A DNA stretch of 64,000 bases from Beta vulgaris subsp. vulgaris (taxonomy: Eukaryota; Streptophyta; Magnoliopsida; Caryophyllales; Amaranthaceae), in assembly GCF_026745355.1 (NCBI RefSeq), contig NC_079206.1, positions 10,006,031 through 10,070,030 on the forward strand, read 5' to 3'. Below are positions 10,718-22,400 of the stretch, piece after piece. Each line of letters begins with the position of its first letter. Position 1 is the first letter of the stretch. The notes under the pieces were generated by a model. It worked only from the letters and a program-made list of their open reading frames with translations, was not told the origin of the DNA and did no database searches. The position numbers and the translations under genes were made by a program.

Positions 10718-12835
10718 TATATATAATATAATATATATATATATATATATATATTTTCGCTCTAATTCTCACTATACATAAAGTACGCCTGAAAATCAAA
10801 TATTAAGTGGTTATATATATGAGAATTTGATTTCCATGGAAATAATCATTTCTTAAGAATTTATGTTCCTTATGTGAAATAGCCTGAAATATGTTTGGTT
10901 GACATCAAAGAATTTGCATTTTCCATGAATTGATGTGGGTATTGTGAATGATCAAGGGGGGATGGGTGAAGAAATTCCCACGTTTATTTTATGGAATTTC
11001 AATTTCTCAAGTAATTTTTATTCACATCATGTCAAGTGTCAACCAAACAAGTACCCAAATTAAAGAATTATGAGAATATCTATTGCCTACTTAATTTCTT
11101 GTATACCAAACAACCACTAATATATTCACGTTTTACAAAAGTACAAATACATAATTTTTAACGTCAGTATTCTCTACCTGTGTAGGATTAAATTATAAAA
11201 AGTTGATATTATAAAACTATATATTGGAATGAATATAACAAGATCAGAAATAACTCTATTTTTCTTTATGTGTTATAGATAATAGGACAAAGTTAAAATA
11301 AAATCTACAAAAAGTCAATATGGTACAACTAAAAAGAACAGAGAATGTGCATGATTAATGACTATTATTGTCTGATGGAGGGTGTATGACATACACAATT
11401 TGCACATAGTAATGTACTTCCTAAAGAAAAAATTGACAAGAACAATTCCAACTATGGACGTTTTACCATTTTTACTCGCAAGAAAAGATTATTTATGAGC
11501 AGTCCAAACTATGCATCAAATTTTATAAAAACGGTCCCAACAGGTTAATGACCTGCTGCAGCAGGTAAAACCACATCCACCATTGACCCAAAATTCTTGC
11601 CACCCATAAAACCACCATGACACTCCAGAAGCACCACCAACCTGCCGCTGGCACCCACACCTCCTGAAAAACCTTACCCATCAACTATTCCATCCAAAGC
11701 TCTCCCTCAAAACACCCAAAAACCCACCCAAACCACCAACCCCGCCATTCTCACCACCCTCGAAACCACTTTGATGCTCCTTGCTTGAATTGAATAATCC
11801 TCGCAATTTGTCGAATTCTATCCTGAATTTAATTGAGATGGCAAAAGTTTTTAACACCCCCCAAATCCATACAAGTCTAACTACGTTGCATTGACTTTGG
11901 GTGTCTTACCGCAACGGTGAAACGCAAGGCTTATTGAAAATAAAACATTACTTTACTCTTGATTATGAAAACGAAATTGCAGCGGAAATAAAATGTTAAC
12001 TTAACTATATCTCGGGAATCACCATTGACTCCTTTTCATTTAAAATAATTAATAACTAAGTAAATCATAAACAAACTCTAGAAGGTTCAACCAAGACACT
12101 TTAAAGATTTATAAACCAAAGAGTATCCCATGTATGCCCGAACTCATGCAGCATCATCAACATACCTAATTTGCTCCCCATTGAAATATCAATGGTTCAT
12201 CACAGGTCAACAAGCAAACACAAAAACAAACAATCCGTTATGCTGAGTACGTACTTAAACCGTTAAATAATACACTAAGGATAATCAAATAATAAGAACC
12301 ATTCCTAGACATGATACTACGAGAGTATTATTCATTACTTTTATAATTCAATTGACAATGAACGGGCACTGTCATATTTCTAAAATCATCCGGGCTACTT
12401 AATCCTCAATAGACAACTTAGTTTATTAGATGGAATATATATGCGGTTTCGTTCTGCTTCACACCCATCATCTTAGTATGCATATATAACCCCCAGATCG
12501 TACGAAATCTTCCGACTACTTGAGTTATCAAAATTTATAAGGACGCAACTGTTGTCACAGTATGCCTGCATAGTGTAGATAAAGTCCCACACTCCCCCCA
12601 TTGTTCACTACTTGTAGGGATTCCAACCACAATTTTATCGTCAACCATCCTTCTTAGTGACATTCATTCATACAACATCAAGCATATATATGATTAATAA
12701 TTCCCCTTAGGTACATTACTTAAGCCCTTAGTTTAGGCAACCTCGCTCTTGTAACATCCTTGCTACGACAATAAATCATAGACAATGATGGAATTGGGAC
12801 TGTTTCTATCGATTTTTCCAAAAAAAAATGTTGCC
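9731..12835. other. Intergenic; (TA)n, a foldback element and LTR-like remnant
   Basis: Contains a (TA)n tract at 10684-10754. A weak foldback MITE is possible at about 10803-11120 (ends TTAAGTGGTT / AACCACTAA, inner perfect inverted pair at 10892-10904 and 11037-11049). A short C-rich proline-coding stretch lies at 11570-11760. The stretch 11850-12835 begins TTTAACACCCCCC and looks like degraded gypsy LTR sequence into which the following copia element inserted. None of it codes for a recognised protein. Confidence 0.4.
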
Positions 12836-13511
12836 TGTTAGAACAAGAGATTCGCAAAGGCAGAAATAGAGCTTTCAAAACTGTGCCGTGGTAGGAGACC
12901 ACTGACTTGAAAGCAATTATGGCCCGACACTGGTGGTTATCGAACGTGGTCGGAATGCTCCCCAAGGTTAACACAGTAGCTAAGTATGCCACCACTAGCA
13001 AACTGAGCTTTGGAGATAAGCACGAAAACCCAGGAAGAGAGAAAAGAAGAGAAGGAAGAAGAGAGTGTTTGTTTTTGTGTATCTTTGACTGAACAGAAGG
13101 CACTGATTTTACAGGGAAAAATCAAGCCAAAAACGGGCAACAATCAAGACAGAAATCAATGGGCGGATAATTAGGGATTGCCATGAATACTGTAACGGTA
13201 AAAACGTTACAGAATTCCAACAGCCACACACGCGTAGCTCCCGGGTCCACAACTTTAGTTAAGTCAATTCCCCAAAGCCCAAAGCCCAAGGCCCGAGGCC
13301 CAAGGCCCATGGCCCGGTCCGGGCGGGCGGCGCGCGCGCGTGTGATAGCAAGCCCAAACCAAACATATCATCCAACCACAAAAGCATCTCTAGAACAACT
13401 CAATAGATGGAAGGAGGGAGGGAATATAAAAACATGAAGAGATTCCCTCCCAAAGCAATGTGGGACAAACAACAAAATGAGCCAAGGCTTTTCCAAGCCT
13501 TAACTCCAACA
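12836..13511 (-). repeat. 3' LTR of the copia element
   Basis: A 676-bp copy of the LTR; on the minus strand it begins TGTTGGAGTTAAGGC and ends TTCTAACA. It lies directly after the polypurine tract CTTTGTGGGGGAT (plus coordinates 13512-13524), which primes plus-strand synthesis and marks this as the 3' copy. It carries the longer version of the GGCCC-rich repeat at 13276-13318. Confidence 0.95.
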
Positions 13512-14169
13512 ATCCCCCACAAAGGCTCAGAAAAGCAAAAGAAATTCCTGTGTAAGGAAAGGAAAGTACTTAAGCACCAATATCTTTCGATTTGAATTGA
13601 TGCATAGTGAAATGAGGCAAAACTTACTATCTAGTGAGTGAATTACTCTTGAACTCACCAGAGTTCCGTTGAGACCCCACAACACATACCTACCTTAAGA
13701 TCGTGCAATCTCGCGATACATCACAAGCGCTTTATAGCCATGCGCATCCTTGGGTCTAATAAGTGCTCTAGAAAGACAGCCCAGTCTTTCATAGAAGGCG
13801 GCTTAACCTCCACACTTACGTAGGTAGTCCATCAAGTGTTTCTCAATAACACCACCCCGGAGGGATAGGAACTATTAAGAGCAAAATGCTCAACCTCTCA
13901 ATGTATATCCATCAAGTGCGTCTCAGAAGCACCACCAATAGGCTATGGATAAAAGCACTACCATGTGTCATAGGGATGGGAAATGTAGTGCAAGTTAAGA
14001 TTTATGGCTTCGTTTGACCTCAAACGGTATCCATCTTAAAATCTCAACCAATGGGCTTTACCCCATCCCCCTCGACGACTCTAGGACAACTCCCCTAGAT
14101 AACCCCTTAGTAAAGGGTCTGCAAGATTTCTTTCGGACCTCACATAGTCCAAAGAAATCACCCCATTTT

Positions 14170-17100
14170 TCAGGAGTTGTTTGACGACTCCATGTCTGAT
14201 CCGTATGTGTCTCTTCTTACCATTGTAGACACTGTTCTTAGCAACACCAATGGCTGCTTGAGAATCACATGAAGAGAGACAGGTGCACCCTGTCCTCCCC
14301 CTAAAGGAACATCAGACAGCAAGTTTCTCAACCATTCAGCTTCTTGCCCTGCCAACTCGAGGGCAATGAACTCAGACTCCATGGTGGAACGTCTGTTTCG
14401 AAGACTTCCACGATATAGCACCACCACCAAGGGTAAACACATAGCCACTAGTTGAACTAATCTCATCATTACCAGATACCCAGTTTGCGCCACAAAATCC
14501 TTCAAGAACAGCAGGAAATTTAGAATAGTGCAAACAAAAATCAACAGTTCCTTTTAGGTATCTGAGAAGACGATGAAGAGCACTCCAGTGTTCATTACTA
14601 GGGTTATGTGTATATCTACTAAGTCTACTCACTGCATAAGCTATGTCAGGTCGAGTACAGTTCATGAGGTAATCAAACTACCTATGATTTTCGCATATTC
14701 ACCTTGAGAGACACTTTCACCTAAATTCTTGGTCAAATGAATACTAGAATCATAGGGAGAACTCACTGGAACAACATCAAAGGAATTAAACTTTTTAAGC
14801 ACCTTTTCCACATAATGAGACTGGCTAAGGGAAATGCGACCGGAGACTCTCTTAAGTCTGACTCCTAAAATCACATCAGCTTCCCCAAATCTTTCATCTC
14901 AAATTTTGAAGACAGAAAAGTTTAGTATCATTAACCACCTTTAAGTTGTTACCAAAAATCAGCATGTCATCCACATAAAGACATATAATCACACAATCTG
15001 ATCCTATCAATTTTGAATAAACACAAGAATCAGAGTTGTTTACAATGAAACCATTTGACACAACAGTACTATCAAATTTTTCATACCATTGTTTTGGTGC
15101 TTGTTTGAGACCATATAAGGACTTCCTCAATTGCACACTTTATCTTCTTGACCAGCACCACGAAACCCTCAGGTTGAGACATGTAAATCTCCTCCTCTAA
15201 GTCACCATTCAGGAAAGCAGTCTTAACATCCATCTGATGTATAACTAAGTCATGAATAGCAGCAAGAGCAAGCAGGGTCCTAATGGTCTATCTTAGTCAC
15301 AGGAGAATAAGTGTCAAGTAATCTAGTCCTTTCCTCTGAGTGAAGCCCCTGATGACAAGCCTAGCTTTAAACCTCTCAATAGTTCCATCAGGTCTAACTT
15401 CTTTTTAAAGATCCATTTACTATCTATGGTCTTTGATCCCTTAGGTAAGTCAGTTAACTCCCAAGTAGAGTTAGACATATGGAATCTAACTCGCTCTTAA
15501 TGGCCTCTTTCCAAAAACTGGCATCCACAGATCTCATTGCCTCATCAAAGGTCTTTGGGTCCTCTTCTATCATGAAAGCATAAACTAGTTCATCACTCAA
15601 CAAGTCAACACAAGAACTTTCAAGATAGAAAAGCAGTAACAAAATCAGAACCGAAAGTCTTTTGCTACTCTAGGTCTCTTACTTCTCCTAGGCTCATCTA
15701 CGACAGAAGAACTACTAGCATGCATGTCAACTGAACTACTACTCAAAGTCAAATCACAGAGTATCACTAGTAGGTAGAACAACATCATGCGTAGAACAAG
15801 TAGATAAATCAACAGCAGGAGAAGAACAAGAAGGCACAGATGCAACATCACCTTTTTTCAAAGGAAAAACATGTTCAAAAAACTCAGCATCTCTGTACTC
15901 ACAATAGACCTATCACTCAAAGACATGAATCTATAGCAGCATGAGCATAACCAATAAACAGCATCAAAAGTCTTAGGTCCATGTTTGACTTTTTATAGTC
16001 AGGAAGCCCAACTTTGGCTAGACACCCCCACACCTCAGAAAACTCAAGTTTGGAGGATAACCCTTCCATAGCTCATAAGGGGTCTTATCTAACTTTTGTG
16101 AGGAACTCGGTTAAGAACATGACAAGCTGAAGAAACAGCTTCCCCCCACATTTCATCAGGCAACCCAGAACTTACAAGCATAGCATTCATCATATTTTTC
16201 AAGGACCTATTTTTCCTTTCAGCTATACCATTTTGTTGGGGTACATAAGGAGCACTAAGTTCATGAATGATTCCCAATTTCTCACAATGGTCATTCCAAG
16301 AGAAGTTCTCATATTCTCTACCCCTATCAGACCTAACCCTCTTGATTTTCCTATCAAGTTGGTTTTCTACCTCGGCCTTATACTTCAAAAAGCTTCCCCT
16401 GCCTCACTTTTGGTCTTAAGAAGGTATAACTTAGTGAACCTCGAGTAATCATCAACAAAGGAAATATACCAGAATTTTCCTCCTCTACTTCTAGTGTTCT
16501 GAAAGTCAGCTAAGTCTGTATGAACCAATTCTAGAAGTTGGGTGGTCCTTTGAGTCACGATTTTGCAAGGTTTCTTGGTAAATTTTGCTTCAACACAAAC
16601 AGGACACTTAGAAAACTCGGTTGAGGACAGATTAGGAATCAATTCTAAGGTCCTTAGTCTCTTAATAGAAGCAACATTCACATGTCCTAATCTACCATGC
16701 CATAAATTTAAAGACTCAGCAATATAAGCAGAACCACAAACAGTTTTATTAATAGCAGATACAGAAGAAGCAACATTTAAAATAAACAAACCCCCACTCA
16801 GATACCCTTTCCCCACAAATTCCCCACCACGAGTCATTACAACCTTGTCAGCCTCAAAAACAATTTTCAAACCAGCTTTGTTTAACAAGGCACCAGACAC
16901 TAGGTTACGACGCATATAGAACATACAAGACATTTGAAAGGGAGAGGTTTTTCCAGAGGTAAGTTTTAGAGTGACCTTTCCATGCCAAGCACTCCAGCAG
17001 TTGCTCATTCCCCATGTAGACGCACTCACCTTCTGTTGCATCCTGGAAGTCATGGAGCAGCTCCTTGTTCGAACAGAAATGCCTTGAAGCCCCGGTGTCC

Positions 17101-17291
17101 AGAATCCAGTCAGAACGATTTTCGACCAGATTTGCTTCAACAACCACAGCAGCAATAACATCATCCGAAACAGCAAGGTTAGCTTGAGGAGTTTCTTTTT
17201 GGACAGAACCTTGGCGTTGAGGACATTGGTAAGCCTTATGATCAGGCTTTCCACACACATAGCACACAAAGGTCTTCTTTAATCTTACCAC
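14170..17291 (-). pseudogene. copia pol: CCHC, protease, integrase, RT, RNase H remnants
   Basis: Consecutive broken frames on the minus strand carry, in order: a CCHC knuckle CYVCGKPDHKAYQC (about 17230-17270); protease DTGASRHFCS; the pre-integrase WHGRLGH...CPVC; integrase with D (HTDLADF), D (SDRGREY) and E (NGIAERKNR); RT with [14 protein letters not shown] and LYVDDMLIFG (14900-15130); then [20 protein letters not shown] text and RNase H ([25 protein letters not shown]). The catalytic residues are still visible, but at least eight frame changes or stops separate the pieces, so no functional polyprotein can be made. Lineage resembles Tork-type copia; that is an inference. Confidence 0.92.
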
Positions 17292-17822
17292 TTGGTTTGT
17301 TCACTTTTCCTTGCTTCTTACCCTTGTTGAATACCTTCTTGCCCTTACCCTTGAACTTATCAGAACTTGGCCAGCAACAGATTCCACCAGATTAGCTTTG
17401 GAAACATTGACAAGAGCCGAGTCCTGATTATCTTTGATCGGTTGGCCTCTTCAATCCTCATATGGCTGATCAGTTCCTAAGAAGAAAGAACTCTTTCCTA
17501 TGCTTCAGATTGTTACGGAATCCCTCCAGGAAGGAGGAAATTTTCCAGCAGAACATTAGCCTGGAAAACCTCACAGATTTTCATGTCCTCATTTAGAACA
17601 TCAGCACATAAATTCTCGTAGACATGAACTTGGTCCATGACAGGTTGTCATCAACCATTTGGAAAGACAGCCACTTTCCTACAACATATTTCTGTTTCCC
17701 AGCATCATCAGCCCCATATTTTTTCTCAAGGGCCTCCCAAATAGTTTAGATGACTTATGAACCATAAAAAATCAAACAAATTATTAGTCATCAGATTAAG
17801 GAGATGGAAACGAACTGTTTTA

Positions 17823-18059
17823 TTATTCTCTTTCATATTTTAAAATCTGATCCTCATTCTGCTTAATAACAGCAGCAAAAGGAGAAGATGAATCAGCAGA
17901 AGCCGTAATGGCAGTGGGACAATCATTGAACAGGACGTAGTCAACATCCAATTGCTCGAAAAACATAAGAAGTTTCTGAGCCCAGCGTTTGTAGTTATTT
18001 CCATCAAGGGACTCAAGTTTGGACAGATGAGCCATTGATTTGGTTGAACATTCTGCCAT
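17823..18059 (-). pseudogene. copia gag N-terminus (UBN2-type), broken
   Basis: The ATG at 18059 opens MAECSTKSMAHLSKLESLDG followed by NNYKRWAQKLLMFFEQL, the DGxNYxxW signature of copia gag. The frame breaks after about 78 codons; recognisable gag text continues in other frames to about 17300. The start lies only 27 nt from the LTR, an unusually short leader for a copia element. Confidence 0.8.
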
Positions 18060-18086
18060 TGCAAATAATAGTAATTGCTTTCAAAT

Positions 18087-18739
18087 TGTTAGAACAAGAG
18101 ATTCGCAAAGGCAGAAATAGAGCTTTCAAAACTGTGCCGTGGTAGGAGACCACTGACTTACTTGAAAGCAATTATGGCCCGACACTGGTGGTTATCGAAC
18201 TGGCCGGAATGCTCCCAAGGTTAACACAGAGCTAAGTATGCCACCACTAGCAAACTGAGCTTTGAGATAAGCACGAAAACCCAGGAAGAGAGAAGAGAAG
18301 AGAAGGAAGAAGAGAGTGTTTGTTTTTGTGTATCTTTGACTGAACAGAAGGCACTGATTTTATAGGGAAAAATCAAGCCAAAAACGGGCAACAATCAAGA
18401 CAAAAATCAATGGGCGGATAATTAGGGATTGCCATGAATACTGTAACGCTAAAAACGTTACAGAATTCCAACAGCCACACACGCATAGCTCCCGGGTCCA
18501 CAACTGTAGTTAAGTCAATTCCCCAAAGCCCAAGGCCCGTGGCCCGGTCCGGGCGGGCGACGCGCGTGTGTGATAGCAAGCCCAAACCAAACATATCATC
18601 CAACCACAAAGCATCTTTAGAACAACTCAATAGATGGAAGGAGGGAGGGAATATAAAAGCATGAAGAGATTCCCTCCCACAAGCAATGTGGGACAAACAA
18701 CAAAATGAGCCAAGGCTTTTCCAAGCCTTAACTCCAACA
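18087..18739 (-). repeat. 5' LTR of the copia element
   Basis: 653 bp, followed on the minus strand by a 27-nt leader and the gag ATG. No TGGTATCAGAGC-type tRNA primer site is present beside it. Instead the leader contains a 13-nt word complementary to a word inside the LTR (see findings). Confidence 0.95.
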
Positions 18740-18744
18740 TTGCC

Positions 18745-19441
18745 CATGATAAATCTTAGAAGAGATGAATATTTTTTTTAGGAAATGGATATTGTTGGTA
18801 TTGCAAAGCTCACCCAACTTCGGTTGGAGGGGAGGAGGATTTACAAAGGAATTTAAGCTAAAAATCCAAATAGGTTATTTTAAGTCATGATAGGTCGGTT
18901 ACTTTTCAAGTCAAGACTGGTCTCTTCAAAACAGAAGGTAACATTCAAACTAAAATGGGTTACTTCAATATAAACGAAAGTGATACATCTAGGACAATTA
19001 GTTACCGACTTACCTCCATATGACAAGTAACTTTTTACTTAAAAGTAGCCAGTTTATACAAGTAACCCAATTAGGATAAACGTTAACATTGTCTTATAAT
19101 AAATTATTGCACAACCATTTCATACATCATTTGTGACGGTGACAAAAGCCAATATGTTATAACTATTTAAGAAAAAAGAGAAACTATATACAATAAGAGA
19201 GGATTTGGTCACGTAACATAGTAAATAAAGAAATAACACCATGACATTCTTTTTTCTTCAGTGATGCATATATATAGGAACTAGATATTCCCACACTCCT
19301 AATTTCTCTCTTTTTTTGTTGAAAAAGATGGTGAATAGGAGGCTAAAAGACTAGAACAACTGCATACATACAAATAGTACATATACACAACTCCTAGTCC
19401 TAGATAAGAGAGAAAAGATTGTTACATGCATGACTAGCTAG
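18745..19441. other. Intergenic with AGTGACC-type motif array
   Basis: Between 18860 and 19090 runs a degenerate series of words such as AGGTTATTTTAAGTCA, GGTTACTTTTCAAGTCAAG, AAAATGGGTTACTTCA and AAGTAACTTTTTACTTAAAAG. The same kind of array occurs in repeat copies A and B, in the Helitron at 47020-47170 and at 60640-60790. No gene seen. Confidence 0.5.
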
Positions 19442-22400
19442 CTACATGATGGAGCAAGCATTGACATTATCATCATTGAACATGTTACTAACTTTATCAT
19501 CACCACGAGATGAAATAGGTAGGGTGCCATGTCTATCACCAACATTATATCCATGTCGATAATAATTGTAAGACTCCTTGTAATCGTGGGTCCTGTCCTT
19601 GAAATAGTTGGTAGAAGAAGTGAAGTAAAGAGGAGGGTTAGGGTAAGGCCAGAACTCCGCTCTTTTTCCAGACCTTCTTATTGCTTTCAATACCTTGTTT
19701 CGATCCACATATCCTATTACCGTTACCTTTTCCATTGGTAGTTCAACTTCTATAGAATCAATTCCTGTACATCATGTATATTTATAAGGACTAAAATCAT
19801 TCGTATAAACAATATAGGCAAGATATCAAATGCTTAATTGTAAAATTTAATTACTAATTAACTTGAAATATATAAGCAAATTTATTCTTCCTTTAAGTCT
19901 TTGTTTGACAAGAGCGAGAGGTAGTAGCTCAGTGGAGTACCACCCCGAAATCTAGAGCATTCTCCTAGGCTATTTAGCCTTGTACCCAGCCATTGAGCCG
20001 GTGTGCCCTGTAGGCTAGTAGCCTAGCAGGAGTTGGTCTTTGGACCAATTATCTTTTCAAATAATAAAAAAAGTCTTCGTTTAACAATTTTTTTTGTAAA
20101 AAGAAGCTATGAAAAAACAAGAAAATAAAATTTTCAAAACAATTACAATTGAATCAAAACTTTTTGGAGGAGAGGGGAATATTTGGGAGGGAAATTTTTA
20201 CACGTAACTATATAATCTTTCCCTTATTGCTTCAAAATATTCTAATTTACTCTAAAATTGCTAAATCACTTAGAAGTAGTTAAAATCTTCATGAATTTTA
20301 AAGGAGCAACTTAACGTCTGCATGGTACATAGTACCAAAGTTTTTTCGGAAATCATAAATAATGTAACTATTAACTAATAACGCATATTTAAGGACACGA
20401 CTCACTAAATTGGAGTAAGAAATTTAGAGGATTAAATTTCAGTTTGGTCACATTAAAAAGCATGGTCTTTCTTAGTCAAATAGAAGTATTAGATACATAA
20501 ATTAGTAATAGTACTATAACTTTATAGTTGCCCCCATTTCAATTTGTAGTATGACCCAGCTAGCCGAAATGTAGACATCAGGGGACTTAATTATTGACGA
20601 AGTGAATGTGTTATCATCATTCCTCGATCCACTTAGTTACTTTCCACTTATGTTGGGTGCTTTAGTCATGACCTAGTCTATCCTTTTGCATAAACTTTAA
20701 TTAAACTATAAGTAGTATCTAGGTATATTGTATTATATCATAATTTTCTAAAAAGAATTGACTTTTTCGATTCTTCTAAGAAATAAAGATTGAAGTTGTA
20801 CTTCTTAATAGACAGTAAGACAATATTGAAATTTTCTTGTGTGTTTCAGTAACATTAATTGTGTATATATATTATACACTTAAAACTTACCTATTCATAA
20901 AAATTTCAAATGAGTAAATAAGTAGAAAATAACCTAAGTTTATCATACTTACATGCAGGTGTTTTGTGGATGTGTTAGTGTTTCTCGAGATTGAAAATGA
21001 GATTTTCAACTTAAAAAAAGATAATTAAAAAAGTATAATTCTACGTTTATGAATATGGCTATAATAATGAAAATTAAAAGAAGCGTTGTTTATGTGGCAT
21101 CACAATTGTCCTTTTTCTTACTCCTACCCTCTTAGTTTCAAGCGCAAATTGTTATCTGAGATGGTGTTTGATATATACATTCCACTTATAATATGATTTA
21201 CACAAGAATTAATAAGAGTTACAAATTTATTATTACTCTATGTAAGCTTTTAAAGTTAGAAGGTATATGAAAGTATCAAAATAAAATTAAGAAATACACA
21301 TATAAATAAATTCAATGATTTAATTGGATTAGAAGATTGTATATAGGACCCAAATCCTTTCTAAATAATGAGAAGGTTGTACATAATTGAAAAGCATCTT
21401 ATAGTTTCTTATATCATCTTTTATAGAATTTCTAATCTATTTAACCTTAACGTCATATTAAAGTTTTACTCCCTCCGTTTCCTAAAGATCTTCCCACTTA
21501 CTGTTCCTACAGATACCAAGGAAAATCAAGTTGTGTGGGGCATGGTGTGAGTAAAGTAGGAGAGAGAGAGAGGTTAAGAGAAATAAACAAATAAAAAGGG
21601 GTTAAAGTAGGTGAGAGAAAGGGAGTAAAATTGAATTAATAATGTAATGGTGGACCATATGATAATGACATAAGAGGGTAAATAGGAAAATTTGTTTTGC
21701 CAAATAAGGAATAAAGCAAAAGAGGAAAGATCTTTTGAAAACACTCTTAAACGGAAAAAGGGAAGATCTTTAGGAAACGGATGGAGTATTCCATATACTT
21801 GTTTTAAATTTTAAGAAGAGGGCAACTCTTTTTACATGTTGATAAGTGATAACCAAATAAAAATAAATATGGTTTTCTAGAACAAAGGAGAAAAGTTGTA
21901 CGTGTTCCACGCTTTCTTCTTTTTATTATTTCCATCTTTCTTCTACCATCACAAATGCAAAGCATTTATAACTAAAGGAATCTTTATAGTGGACTTTTCA
22001 CCAAATCACCAAACCTATTAAGCAACAGCAATTCTACCGAAAGAGTATTTTCAAGACATAAATTAATATAACGTTCCCGAATTCACACTAATTTAGTATG
22101 TGCAATGATGAAATTGCTATTGGGATCTATAGCAATATGCTTAATACAATTGGAATATCAACTTTTCTTGGCTTTAATTTGATTTATCGCTTAAACAATT
22201 ATTATGGGTCTTAAGGATATGTTTTACAGGGATACTCATCATATTGTGGTCTTTCTAAGTAATGCTAAGAATAAAATTTGTTACTCATATTAGGCAATTA
22301 ACTACCTTGGTAAAAATATATATAAGACAAGTTCGGCAATAACTTCTTAAGTATTTTTATATTTGATCAAGTTAAAATCTACTAAACGCGAAAAATAATG

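Larger units (their letters stand above)
12836..18739 (-). mobile_element. Complete Ty1/copia LTR retrotransposon, decayed
   Basis: Two direct LTRs, 12836-13511 and 18087-18739, bound a copia polyprotein on the minus strand. Both LTRs start TGTTAG and end CCAACA on the plus strand. The element is flanked by a perfect 5-bp target duplication TTGCC (12831-12835 and 18740-18744). The domain order on the minus strand is gag (UBN2), CCHC, protease, integrase, RT, RNase H, as in Ty1/copia. The two LTRs differ by roughly a dozen substitutions plus a few indels, including a loss of about 20 bp of a GGCCC-rich run, so the insertion is fairly young by plant standards. Coding is broken by many frameshifts. 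The 13530-14090 interval is a non-coding 3' region with an internal direct repeat (TCCATCAAGTG...CACCACC at 13828 and 13905). Confidence 0.96.

Noticed and set aside
10593..10799. 68-aa frame rich in Ile and Tyr
   Set aside because: It is the translation of a (TA)n tract.
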